From contig OX388344.1 of assembly GCA_947579665.1 (NCBI GenBank), positions 11,278,346 through 11,342,345 of the forward strand: a stretch of DNA of 64,000 nt, given 5' to 3'. Source of the DNA: Sympetrum striolatum (taxonomy: Eukaryota; Arthropoda; Insecta; Odonata; Libellulidae). Positions 1-13,400 of this stretch are shown one piece after another; within the stretch, counting starts at the first letter, position 1, and the number at the start of each line of letters is the position of its first letter. The notes below the pieces were generated by a model. It did no database searches. It saw only the letters and a list, made by a program, of their open reading frames with translations, and had not been told where the DNA came from. A program made the translations under genes and the position numbers.

Positions 1-1989
1 GTCTGTCTTTTGCATATTAATATAGATATCAGGCATCATTTGATGAAATGTCTTATGGATTCTGGAAATTTTCTTTATTTTTAACTTTTCAAGTCAAGTA
101 ACTAATAAAAAGAAAATTTGTATAGCTTGTTGTTCAAATTATTGTACTGAAAATACTGTATTCAAATTACTTTCTACAGAAATCAACAATTGGATAATAA
201 TATTAGGAGGCTTTCTTTAACAAAAGGACACTTTCTCTAGGAGACCAATGGCATAATAAGATAGCTTTGTTTACATATTCCAGATTTTATTACAGAGTTC
301 AAAGTAAAATTTCAAATTCAAAGTTTTCCAATTTTCAACAAAACTGTTTCCTAATTCATGAAGGTAAATTCATGCTGCCACAGGAAGAAACATAAGTCAA
401 ATACAAATAAATAAATATAAAACATGATATAATGGTGAGATAAAAAGAGGACAACATTTGCCTTGCAAAGAATGAATGTTGGTCCTCTATGGTAGTCTTT
501 TCATAACACCTGCTAACTACTGAAAATTGAAAAAGTTACTGAATTGAGTTCATTCTGAATTTGAATGGACGCACCGCCTTCACTAAAATAATGTTGAATT
601 CTGATGAGAACAAATGTTGCAATGATGCAATGGATAATTAAGGATACTCAGCAACTGTTTTAGTGATAATATTCACGAATGAAAGGATTAAAAGCTCAGG
701 TAAATAATTAAAATAGCAGATGTTAGTTCATGCTTCCCTCACTAGCTGATTCAAGCAGCCCCACAAAGAATACAAAATAATTACAAAAGTTTTAATAAAA
801 ATTTAGATGTTGAGCTACATGCAGCATTATACAGTTGCATTTAAATAATGACAATGAAATAGTTACATGATTAATTTATTAAAATGGAATTGATAAGAGT
901 TCAATTTATAGATAAATGTACTACAGATTTTGACATCTGGCATGAAGGTGTGAATAATTCACTTTCTAATAATTTGCACATATTTTGTTGATAACTTCAC
1001 AGGTTGATTTTTCTTTACGATTTTAAGTTATGTTATTTGAGATGCTGTTTGATGAAATTCGTACTCAGAAGTTCCAGAAAGAGGCATCACAGAAGCAGAC
1101 ATTCTGGTTCAAACATCAACAACTTGCACAAAAATATCTACTTTAATTGGATGAAACGCATTGACTGACATCTGAAACTGTTTCACCAACTGCTTTTGGA
1201 CTAACGGATCACCCTGTTTCTTACATTTTTTTAGTTATTCAACAAATGATGTTCAACATCATCAATGATCACATCTTGCTTCGTTGGTTTTGCAATAAGT
1301 AAACATTGCCCATTGATTGTAATTAAGGACCCATTTGGACGGCATGATTTGACTTCTAAATAACATAATCCTCAACCCCATTACAGTTTTACCCTCAATT
1401 ACAGCAATTAATCTGTACATTTCTTAATATATATAATAAAAATATAAACTGCATGGATTTCAGAAATTTCTCTTGTATCTTCAAACATAACAATAATAGT
1501 AATTGTTAATTTTTGAGTAGGCAGAATGAGATGGAGAGCAATATCACAACATTTACATATTAAGATAACTTAGATTGTTTTTATTGAAATTATGATTCCT
1601 CCTGCCAAATAGAAATGTCACAAAATATTTTGTCAACTGCAGAGCTTGCTCATAGGTGGGGTAATAAGCAGTTGATCAAATGAGGAGTTGGCACCTTAGC
1701 ATCGTCAATCAAATAAAGACTCACAATAAAAAACACGTTGGCTTACTAAGACATCAGTGAAACAATCAAGAAAGGGATTCCAATAAAAGTGAAACAGAGC
1801 TGATAGTAACCCTTGGATGTTATCATATGAAAAAGAATATATATGTAATACTGTTCTTTGACTTTGTGTCTGCAGATAAAAAAACTCCTTGAACAAAATT
1901 GAAATAATAATGATATCACCAGTACAAAACTGAACAACCCAAACAACTACAACAACCGAACTACCAAAAAACAAGCCAAAACCATGAGC
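1..1989. other. AT-rich non-coding stretch (ABCA intron or 3' region)
   Basis: AT-rich DNA left of the first LINE. I see no ABC-transporter exon here: there is no Q-loop, signature or Walker B coding on the minus strand. The next exon of the leftward ABCA gene must therefore lie outside the window. The only coding-like material is the relic at about 1030-1443, listed separately. The other open frames here are low-complexity and show no family resemblance. Confidence 0.5.
1030..1443 (-). pseudogene. Unidentified degraded coding relic
   Basis: Read on the minus strand, this stretch gives protein-like sequence interrupted by stops. One part includes QGDPLVQKQLVKQF and NAFHPIKVDIFVQVVD; after a TGA stop the same frame continues with MPLSGTSEYEFHQTA. 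The amino-acid composition is balanced and the codons look ordinary, unlike the AT-rich surroundings, so a decayed gene or processed pseudogene is likely. I do not recognise the family. It lies in or beyond the ABCA gene on the same strand, but it does not resemble ABC sequence. It could also be a transposon ORF. Confidence 0.3.
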
Positions 1990-3957
1990 TCAATCCTCTA
2001 TGATTAAGCGGTCATACTACTCTCAAAGACTGTCACATAAACCCAATTCTAATTTTATTTGGAGTGAATTGAGGAAACTCGGATTATTGAAACAATGGAA
2101 TGCTTCTCTTGCTTCCAATATTTCTGTTGACGAGTTGAATGAATACTTTCTGCGTTCTTAAACCCTTGACCAATTTAACATTGAACTTTCACGTCATTTT
2201 TACTTTCACTATGTTTCACTGATGCAGCTGAACAAGTATATTTCTGATTCCAACTCAAATCCATGGGTTTTGATTGTATCTCACCTCTCCACGTTAAGAA
2301 ATTTCTTCCTCAAATACAACCTGCAATACTAAAAATCTTTAATTATTCTTTGATGAATTTGGTTTTCTCATCAAAATGGAAGTTTGCTATAGTCCGACCC
2401 ATAAGGAAGGTTAGAAATCCTACTCAACCATGTCACTAAAGGCCTATTTCTATTCTTTGTATCTCTCAAAATGCTTGGAAAAAATAGTTCACAAACAGGT
2501 TACGGAATTTCTTGACCTGCAAAATGCCTGGGATCCCTGTCAGTCTGGTTTTAGAAAAGGTTTAAGTACTCAGACAGCCTTATTACGGGTTGCTGATGAT
2601 ATTAGATATGCTATTGATAAGGGTATGATTACAATTTTAGTTTTACCAGATTTCAGTGATGCATTCAATCGTGTTAATCATGCTTTACTGTTGAATAAAT
2701 TGAATAGTTTACATTTTTCCTGTAGTGCCTTAAACTGGTTTCAATCTTATTTAGTTGGGTGGCAGCAGCCTGTGAAAGGACCCGACAGTAAATTGTCTTC
2801 ATGGTTATCTGTTACTAGTGGAGTCCCACAAGGCTCTGTTCTTGGTCCACTGTAGTTTTCTCTGTATATTAAAGATCTTCCAGGCAATATTAAAAATTGT
2901 AATTACATGTTGTATGCTGATTATCTGCAGATATATTGCCATTGTCGTGTAGATGATCTTGTTGATACTATTGAGAAAATTAATGCTGAAATTGATAATA
3001 CCTCTCAGTGGGCGAATAATAATAACTTTATGCTTAGTAGCAAGAAGACTAAAGCCATTATAATTGGAAATTCTCGTCATATAAGTCGTCTTGATCTTGA
3101 CCAGATTCCTAAAATAACTATTTGCGCTGCTGCAATAGACTACGCTACTAATGTCTGCAATCTCGGCATTGCAATGAATTCAAATCTCTCTTCGAATGAT
3201 AATGTTTCCTTTATCTCCAATAAAGTTAATCCAATATTGTATCAATTGAAATTGCAGAAACATCTTCTTCCTGCACATAATCGTAAAAATCTAGTTATGG
3301 CTCTTGTTTTTCCCTCTATAGATTACTGTTGTACGGTCTGGAATGATCTGAGGGTCAAACTGGACGCTCAAGTACAACAATTAATTAATAACTGTGTTAG
3401 ATATGTTTGCGGTGTTAAGAGGCACGAACATATTAGCCATTATCGCCAAAATTTATGCTGGCTGAGAGCATCAACAAGAAGGAAATACTTTATTGGACTT
3501 CTCTTGTTTGCCATTATGAATAATAATAGGCCTCTGTATTTGCTTAATGATTTCACTTTCCCTCCTTCTCGCCTATCTCGTCCTGGTTTGAGGAAAAATT
3601 CCCGTACTTTTTACGCTCCGTCTCATAGATCTACTCCCTTCCATAAATCTTTTACAGTGTCTGCCATAAATTTCTGGAATTCAGTGCCAATCGTAATCCG
3701 TGATGCAAGAACTAGAAATAGGTTTAAAATTCTGTTATTTGATTATTTGTTCAATCTAAAGTGTTGAATATTTTTTTATTTTATTGTTTTCGACTACTAT
3801 GATTTTTGTATTTTTTTTATTATTCGTCTAATCTAAAATTTTGAATATTGAAGTATTTCACTGATTTCAACTGCTACCATATTCTTTGTACTGTTATTTA
3901 CTGTTGCCCTTAGGTGGCTTGCCACAGAGCATAACAAAAATTTATGTATTTATGATT
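1990..3957 (+). mobile_element. 5'-truncated jockey/CR1-like LINE, reverse transcriptase part
   Basis: This is the second ORF of a non-LTR retrotransposon without its endonuclease, as expected after 5' truncation. From about 2010 a pre-RT region is readable with several stops. From 2430 the RT fingers and palm follow (QSGFRKGLSTQTALL, then a DFSDAFNRVNHALL block matching the first catalytic motif). GVPQGSVLGPL lies at about 2820, after which a TAG stops the frame. The frame reopens at 2907, where the catalytic YADD box reads YADY, so a catalytic aspartate is lost. The thumb and C-terminal region run to a TGA ending at 3767. The 3' tail carries repeats of an ATTTATG-type unit near 3945-3957. 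The element lies inside or downstream of the ABCA gene in opposite orientation. It is dead. Confidence 0.85.
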
Positions 3958-4335
3958 AATCTTTTCACCTCAACAATCAACTGAAACCAATGAACTGACC
4001 ATAACATACAAACTAAATACGTGCAGGATGAAATGGTTAAAAAGTGACATAAATGGAATCTGAGAGTGATATACAGCTAACTACTGGACACATCCGCTTC
4101 CAATTGTTACATCCACCCTAAATCCGCTACACCTCCATGCCAGATACTGTTCATATCCCATTTTTAAAATCCTGAATAAAAATATGATGAAATTTTATAT
4201 TGAACAAGAACTCTTGAATGAATTTCTAATGCCCATTATTGTGTATTATGAGAAAAGAATGATGAAAAAGGTTAACTTAATTGTACGGCAAAATTAAAGC
4301 GAGTTATTGGCATACTCATAAATTTCAAAAAATAC
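3958..4335. other. ABCA intron remainder after exon 11
   Basis: Stretch between the LINE tail and the 5' splice site of ABCA exon 11 (donor GT at 4335-4334 on the minus strand). AT-rich; I see nothing coding. Confidence 0.6.
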
Positions 4336-4477
4336 CTTATGTCATATCCAAAGACAAATGCTGTTCCTGATGTTGGAGCTGTTAATCCAGTTAGAATGTT
4401 AAACAGAGTAGTTTTTCCAGCACCATTGTGACCAAGGATTGCTGTTATCTGGCCCTCATAAATGGTAAGATTGATTC
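4336..4477 (-). CDS. ABCA exon 11: Walker A of nucleotide-binding domain 1
   Basis: 142 nt, acceptor TTTTTTCAG, donor AAG then GTATTT. Encodes [20 protein letters not shown], then [11 protein letters not shown] and a conserved APTSG step. The Walker A lysine and threonine are intact, so this domain could bind ATP. It ends with two bases of a split codon. No further exon is visible to the left. Confidence 0.96.
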
Positions 4478-7400
4478 CTGAAAAAATGAATTGAGTGGAC
4501 TATTGATTATAAAGACCACATTCTTTTACTTTACAATATGAATGAATTAAATAATTAAGGGAAAAACCTTCAACAGGGATTTACTTTATCGATATATTTT
4601 TAGCAAACAGATTTTCCTATTTAGACTCAACTAAACAATAATAATTTAAGATTTATCAAATGTAATGACAGTTAAGTGAGTATGAAGGTTTACACACTTA
4701 ATTCATGATAACTGAAACAAAAGGGATGCTGTCCATTTTATTTCCTTATTAATTATTGTTTAGGTTTCTGTCAATTTTTGTGAGTAATTAAAGTATTTGC
4801 TCTACATGGAAGGATAGATTTTATTGGCTACTCAAGATTTTCATTTATAAATTAATTGAACACGGCCACGCTTTGCCGTCGCTCAGTGAGATATGAAATG
4901 AATTACCAAAGAAATTAATCGAATTAAATGCAATAATCAAAATCAAAGTGCATAACTCACTTTTCGATTCTCGAAAAAAATATTACTATATCACTTCCAA
5001 AACAGATGAACTGAATACAACATTCGGTTTCAATATACTCACATTTTGTTTTCCGAGATTAAATAATTTAAATTGCTTCTAACGATAGATTAGATGTAGA
5101 TATAATCTATGGTTATAAATTATATATGAGTATTTCAATTATCAAAGCAATTATGATCAAATATTTTATAGTCATTATCCTTTCAATAAAATACTGTGAT
5201 TACAATTTTAAGTGCTATATAATTTCATCTAATTCATTTTGAAAAGTTTGTTCTTTCCGTTACTTATCTTTCATTAGAAGATTTATGAAAAAATTCCACA
5301 TTTTCTTATTATTGATTATCTAATACATAATTAGTTTCAAGAAAACATATTTATTTTAGTGATCAAGAAAACAGATGATGAGAATAATGTAAATAATACA
5401 TTAGATTCAATATTCATTACTAATCAAAGTATGCTCATGGCCTAAATACACCTCCTGTCGTATAAACCCCTTTCCTACCAAACCAATGATTTCCCCAAAT
5501 ATTAAAATATAAACATTGACACCACTCACCATTAACAGCCTTCACTTCTGGCCTCCGACAAGCATGGAAAGTTTTATGCAGATCCACAATTTGAATAGCT
5601 TCTCTGCCTTTCATTTCCCGAGGTACCTGCTCCACATCACCATCACTCCCCCCACCATCACTAACACTAAGTCCAACCCTTTCTTCTTCACCACCATCTA
5701 AACCAGACGTTGCATTTAGGGAAGCAAAGTCCCCATTCAGTTTCGTCCTTGCATCGGGAATTGCAGGTTTATGCTGAAAGAAGAGGAAATGATTAGTTTT
5801 ACCTAAAAATGTTTAATTTTTGACGTGGTTCATTCTTCAACTGATTAATTGATCAGAGAATTCTTTTGCCATAAGGTTTAGCTACGATTATCAACCCGTT
5901 CATTAGATCCACTCTGTCGTCAATCTATATCTAACATAAGATGGGAAAGATGAGGACCACCTTAGCAGTTCAGTTTTATATGCACCCTGAGTGGATCAGA
6001 GGCTGTGCAATTATGCAAGTATGTCTTCAGCATCATAATGAGAAATGATTGTAACAATCTAGTAAAAATGCCACAAAACTAATTCGCAAGCATAAGAAAC
6101 AGATAAATTTGGCTGGTTATCAAATCTGCTTTAAAGTCAAAGGATTATTATGTCATTATTAAAGGGGTCAGTTGGTCAAAAAATTATTAACATCAAGGTT
6201 ATATGATAAAAATATCAATGAAAACTTGATGGCATTGCATGACTTAAGAATATGTCTATGTCTATGTAAGAACCCTGCAAGCCGCCTTTCGGCGTGTGGC
6301 AGGGGGTGCAAGCACCTTGACTCTATTTTCCTAAACAGCTGCTTTCTTGTATTCTTTGCAGAAACAATGAAATTTTGAAACGATTCATTCTAGCATCTAT
6401 TTCTTTAATCTTTCTGGCAGTATCAGAACGGCCTATTATAACAGGGGAATCACATTATATCGGTTACATCATCTGAGAAGGTAATATCTCTGAACTTATT
6501 TAATAAATTTATCCTTTGAATATTTCTTCTATGATTATAATGATTCCCATCCCACATCCTGTAAGAACTGAGTAACACTCGCTGTTTTATCGTAGCAATT
6601 CTTTACAAATCATATCGCCTTTTGTTGTACATTTCTAAATCCCTTGACATTTCTCAGCAGGTTCTCATAAACTACATGCATACTCAAGGTGAGGCATAAC
6701 TTACACTAAGTAACATCGCTCGCAAACTTTTTCTTCACTCCTACCGACTATTCTTTTAACGAAGCCGAGTTTTTTAAGTGCTTTTCCACATATAGTTTGG
6801 ATGTGTGCACTCCATGATTGGCCACGTTTAAATTCAGCTGCCCAAAATTTCACTATGGTAAATGATGGTGCCGAGTCCCCATACTCAGAATCCAACTCAT
6901 CTTTGAACTGCATAGGTGTATTGCCTTGCAAAAACAAATATTTAATGACAGCTCGATACTCAATTTTGTCCATTTTCACAAAAACACATCAACTCACTCA
7001 AATGACTGTCACATAACAACTGCGAGTCCAAATTGGCAGAAACTTTGGTGAGTACGCCTCCATGACAGACCAACCAGCGTTAACTCTAGGGTGAGCCCCA
7101 GTACTTGACGTGGATGGAAATTACACAGTGTTGGGAGCCACCCTCCCCCTCATCGAGGTATTCCCACCTCCCAAAACCAGTGAGCAAAGCTCTCTAACAT
7201 CCCTCTCAAGGCGGCAGATCTGTGCCCACAGGGGGCTGGGTGTCCACCTTCCTTTCGCGAGCCAGGACGACCTGTAGGAAGCCATCCTATCGCTATAGAA
7301 TTTACACTTACTCACTAAATGGGGAGCTAAAATGAAAACAACTAACAATGAACAATAAGTTACCACCCGCTGGGCTTTACCTGGCTGACCTAACCTGTAT

Positions 7401-10400
7401 AGAGGGGCTAGATTTCTAACTTCAGAGACAAAATATATGCACTAACTAAAGGATTACTTTGAGCGGAATTTATCTGTGCAAGTGATTTGTATAAAGTTCA
7501 AAATAAAGAAATTAAATTATAAAGGCAAAAATGGAAGTTAGTGCTGCAGAGGATTAAGTGTTAATAAAGAATGACAAATGATAATAAGTGAATATAATAA
7601 TGACAACTTACTCTGGGAGCCACCTTTCTGGAGCACCAGAAGGAAGGAGTGAAACAGAACCAAGGCTTCCTCTTTGTGCCGTGCTCACCTGAAAACGTAA
7701 GATCACCATTACAGTAATCATACTAATATTAAACAACACATTTAATGGACATATAAAATATTTCCAACAATGTTTCCACCAAATGTCCATATTCCTTAAT
7801 TTTTATAACATCTATTAGAAACGTAATTGTACATACAAATGAAGATCAGCTATAGTAGAAAAGTTAAACAACTTACTTGGAATAACGCAGTCAAGATAGT
7901 ATGCGAGAAATCCATACAAAACAATGTCCAAAGACATCATTATCAGGCTTCCTCCAAAAGGTATACCTGGACCATCCCATAAATTATCAAAATTTACTCC
8001 TTCTCCGGAGAGGTCCAGCACGAGCGCCTTCAGACAGATGTTAAACATGACATTAACTTTCACAATCAAAGAATATTCATAGAATACTACTTAAACTTTT
8101 AATAAATATCACAAAATACAAATATAACCAAATTACCTTGTCCATTGCAAGAGCAAATCCTGAGGAACTTATCAATGAAACAAACCAAAATGCTGAAGAA
8201 CTAGAATCATCAATAAATACTTGAATAAAGTACAATAAACTCATTATATTCACAGCAAAATTTCCAAGGATCCCCGCAGTCTGAAAAAATATACAAAGAC
8301 CATTTTTAACAAATGCAATTTAAGGTAAAAATAAGTAAAAGAAACTGATACACATCTACAAGTTAAAAGAACACAGTAAAACAAAGAGCCAAAACCGGTC
8401 GTTTTTGTGGAGAGTGTTTTTTTTAACTTGTGGATATGTATCAGTTTCTTTTATTTATTTTTACCTGTAAAAATAAATTAATTTTTTCATGGAAATGCAT
8501 TTTACATGAATAATGAAAGAGAGGACTTAACAATATACTTACTCTTGATTTATCAAAAAATGGCGTGATCATAAATCCAAACATAATGATTGATAATCCA
8601 TAGAGTAAAATAAGCAGAAACACCAACACAAAACTTGTATGCTGAAAAACTTGTAGAGTGAAAAGCAGAATTGTGCTAATAACTGTCAGTATCAACACAA
8701 AAATGCCATAAATAATGAACCATGATAGCCTGAAATGGAAAATAAATATCTATTTTTATCTACCTGAAAGAATACAGTTCTGCTTATCTGATGATATGCA
8801 TTAAAAGCAACATAAAGTTAATTAGGAGAAGGATCTCACCAGAACACAGAATCCCTAAGCCCCATTATTTTCATTCCTTCTTTTATTTTCTTCTCTTTCT
8901 CACCAACAATAAGAATCAGCAGGTAAGTAATAAACTGAGAAAGTGCCATGACCATGTAGAGTGGAATCACAACTCTAAACGCCACCATCCAGCCTGTTAA
9001 AATAATCAGATTAAAAGCCACTGAAGAATTCATCAGTCCCTAACACAATATTAGCCCACTTATTTTTGAAACTCAAATTTTAAATATTTCAAGCATTTGT
9101 CTTTAACAATTATTATTACAGGACAAAATAAGCACAAGTTTGAACTAATAAATACCTATGAGAGGAATTTTTCACCAATAATTTCCAATAAATATTTTCT
9201 CAACGTAATCTCCTTTCAAGAAGAATTCCTCACTATCATTCCGTTAACATTCTCAGTAACCCAGACCAAGTCATCTGGACAACCATCAAATACATGGTTG
9301 AATTAGCCGATCCAACACCTCAATTTTTTATACATAGCACCGATTAAACTAGCGGATAGATACATGCGATGCTTAAAATTTGATACACAATGGCAAGACT
9401 AATTGTAGGACTAACAAGAGAAGTTTTTTTTCTCAAACAGAACTCCAACTGCACTATACTTGTTATACACTCCAAAATATATAAATGTGGATTCTTTATA
9501 CGTCTAATGATAATTAATAATTAATTTTGACTAAGACTATATCTGACCCCCTCAGAAAAAACAATATTTATAAAAACAGATATAAAATATAGTTCTTTAC
9601 CTCCAGTGTATGCTCCTTTTGGAAATAGTTCGAGGAATAGTTCAGGTACTTCCACATCATTCCGATCAGAATCCAACTGGTAACAAAGGAGAAAATATGT
9701 CCCATTTATAACTTGAACACGGAATTATATTGAATCAAGAGTATAATATACATAATAAGTGTTAAAATAGAATAGAAAAAATCAAAATATTCATAATCAG
9801 CCAATCCCAGTTAGAAATTTACCACAAAGTAGAAAGAGGAACTAAATTTAACCATTCTGTCAGATAACTAATAAAAAAGTAGTTCATTAATGTGAGGATC
9901 AATCGACAATACTTAATTTATTCTGGTGATAGACTAAGTAGCTTATAATAGCTTAAAATACCAGAAAACAAACAATAAATTGATAATTAAAAATAATATG
10001 CACGACTTTGATAGTCGCAGTAATTTCACCTTCTGCAAACTATAATCATTACTTTAAGTCAAAATGGGTAATCAAAGATAGATATTTACATTAAAAATTC
10101 AACAACTACGATACAATTTTATTCAGTGAAAAAACCACCAACCCTAATTTTAGTGTAGTCAAGAAGAGTCTGGATGGCTACAAAACCAGAGTAATAATAT
10201 TGGTTGACAGGACAGCTGTCTCCAGTTTCAATAGGGAAGACTCCACTCCAGTGGCCAGTGCCTTGTCTGCACATAGCTGGAGACACGAACAGTGTCCCCG
10301 TTGGAGGAGTCACAGTAAACGAAGGATTTGTACGGATCTAAAGAAAAGAAATAAAAGATTCATAAACACACCGACTCATGATGTTTTACAAACTATTATA

Positions 10401-13400
10401 TATCATTCAAATTTGTAAATACAAGCAGAGTTTACATTTCTAAATGAAAAAAATGTAATATTTCTTTTCTGATATAATATTTCTGGATTTAAAAATATTA
10501 ACCCAAAAAATAATCATAATTATTTCCACATATAATCTAAAATACACTAAACCTCCAACAAAATAAACCTCTACACATACTTTGGTTGATTTAGGAACTT
10601 AATCAGAAACTGTGTCTAACTTCCTGGATTGAATAGAAATTAAGATCAAACTTCACTAACAAACAATTATTGAGATTTCATCAATGTAATTTACGTTATA
10701 ATTGTGTAGTTACAACAATACAAAAGGCCACCCATGTTTGTTCCACACTTCACTAGGGTACACTCTCACTTTTGTCCAGGGATTTTGATGAATCATGCTT
10801 TCGTTTGAAACAATTCATTTATTAATCACATTATTAACCCTTTCACTACGGCGGCCATATTGGCAATTTTTGCACATTCATAATGATATAGTCCATATGC
10901 GTGAGAATGCGATTGTATTCCTTCGTGGTTAACTGCAGACTAAAGGAAAACCTTTCCGAGTTTCGGAAGCGTTACCCCACTCATTTAAAACTGATGGGTA
11001 TGAGCGTCCCGGCACGCTCTCCGTACCTCGGTAAGGAACCATAGAGCGTGCCGGCACGCTCACCGTAACGAAAGGGTTAAGGCTAATGTAATTGGTACCA
11101 AGGAATACCAAAGGATTCCAGGAAGCTACTTTACAAAACATCATTCATCATACTTTTAGAGATGCTTTGAGTGTGCAGTTGATAAATTATGGGAGTCTGT
11201 GGTACATCATGGAACAACAGCCCAAATACCATTGAATTGTCAATAAAATCATGCTTTCTTTTGAAAAAATGCAATTTATTAATCACAAACTGCCATGTTG
11301 AATTCATTATTATTTAAGTAAATAAAAGATATCAATTTCTTTGAAATATTAATTACTTTCTGGAAAAGTATGTACTTTACTAAACTATTTTCAACTTTAT
11401 ATTCTCTTCATTAGAGGAGATATGGACTCTTTTGAGGAGGGAAATATTTTGGTGTATTTTTCATGATTTAGAATGATTTTAATTTGCTTGTTAACCAATG
11501 TAGCTCATGCCTGCAACAAATTCCCACCCATCAATATCTTATAATTTTTTGCACTCAATTTATTATACACCATAATTTTTTCTCACAGTAACTCCAGGGT
11601 TCATGGTAATCTGTAAATCTTTTGTATTAGAATGCTTTTCATATTTTGTATATATTTCCACCCCATGTATTATTGCCAGGGGAGGCCTGATTTGCATATG
11701 TTACAATAAGTCAATTGGAGACAAAATAGCTAAACTTTCCCATAGGATGAATATATTTCCTTAAATATCATTTTTCATGAACCAAGTGAATGGAAAAATT
11801 CGACTCTAAAACATTGTCTCAGAATTGGATATTCTGTTAAAAGATTCCGTTTTCAAGAATGTTGGACTGCAGCTGTGTATTAAAAGCATTTATCTTTTGG
11901 TTTATCCAATTAGCAACCTTTTTTTCAACTGTCCGAACTGTTATATAAATCAAGTTAATTAAAACTGTATAATTTGACAAAGAATAACTGCAAACTTAAC
12001 AAAATGCTCATTCATCATAAAAACAAAATTACATGTAAATTTCTACATAAATATAATTGCAAATGCCACTGATAGCTCACAAGATATATGTGAAAATGTA
12101 AATCAGTATCCATTTTCTATACAATCTGTGCAAAAGCAATCCTGCCCCTGGGTTATAGGCGATTTTGTGTTTATTACTTGGCTCTGGACCTCACCCTTAG
12201 ACAAATTCTGGCTATGCCTCTGGAATGTATGTATCTATTATATATAGACGCTTCTCCGGATATACCTATACCTATTATATATAGATGCTTCTCCGGATTC
12301 ATTCATGTATCCATATATATATATAGCGAGGATACAAATTCACAGGCTAAACCACAATCGTCATTGACCTGAAATTTTTACGACATATTGGCCATAACAT
12401 GTAACCTCCAGAAAAATTGCGATTTTCAACCTCAGTGTCATGGGTTCGATTCCAGAGGGCCCCAAAGTCCCGATTTTTCCCGTTTAAATGCATTGCCGTG
12501 ATTTTCGGGAATTTTTAAAAAATACTTCCCGGATAGGTAGAGAATCATAACTCTTGGAGCCTATATATATGGTCATGATCTATCGAAAACATAAATGAGT
12601 TCCACGGAAAATATCCTGAGTTCGATGCTAGGTCGAGGCAAAAATCGGCTGTTTAAAATGCATTGTGGCGATTTTTAAGATTTTTTTTGGACCCTTTTCC
12701 GATGGCAAGGAAACCTGAAATTCGGCATGAGGTTGGAGATTATACATATATTTCATAATCAAATTTTACATATTCGCTGATGGTCCTTGGTTCGATCCCA
12801 GAGGGTCATTTACATTCCTCCATGCATTTCTTATGGAGATACCAGTAAAAAGTTTCAGGTACTTTCCGGCATGATATCGACATCAAAATTTGTATGAAAT
12901 AAGATGAAGTCCTAATAACAATGAAGTCCTAGTAACTGTGCATTCACAGCTACCAATATTTTCTGGGTTCGACACCAGGCGTCTCTACAATCAGTAAATT
13001 ATCCGATTTTTAAGAATTAATTTAAACCCCTTCACAATAATATTAAAACATGAAATTAGGCATATAGATAGAGAACATAGATACATTTCAAAAACATGCT
13101 TTATATTCCCTAGATCGTCCTTGGTTCGAATCCAGAGAGCCATTTACCTTATTGAAAAGTAGAACGTCGTTTGAGGCAGTTGGAGCCAATAATTCTGCTT
13201 GAATTTTCACACATAGTAAGAGATGGTGATATTCTGTTGTGCTGCATTAAAGGTTCACCAGGAAGGCCTAGGTTCGATGCCAGACGATTAAATTGCAGCG
13301 AATTTTAAGAATATTTTTAATCCTTTTTTTTTCTCTTTTGACGGCCTTCCCGATATGATGCCGACATGAAATTAGTGTTTTCGATCTGCTTGCAGTATGC

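Noticed and set aside
12440..13290. Series of tRNA genes
   Set aside because: Only a B-box-like motif recurs; no A box, anticodon arm or acceptor pairing.
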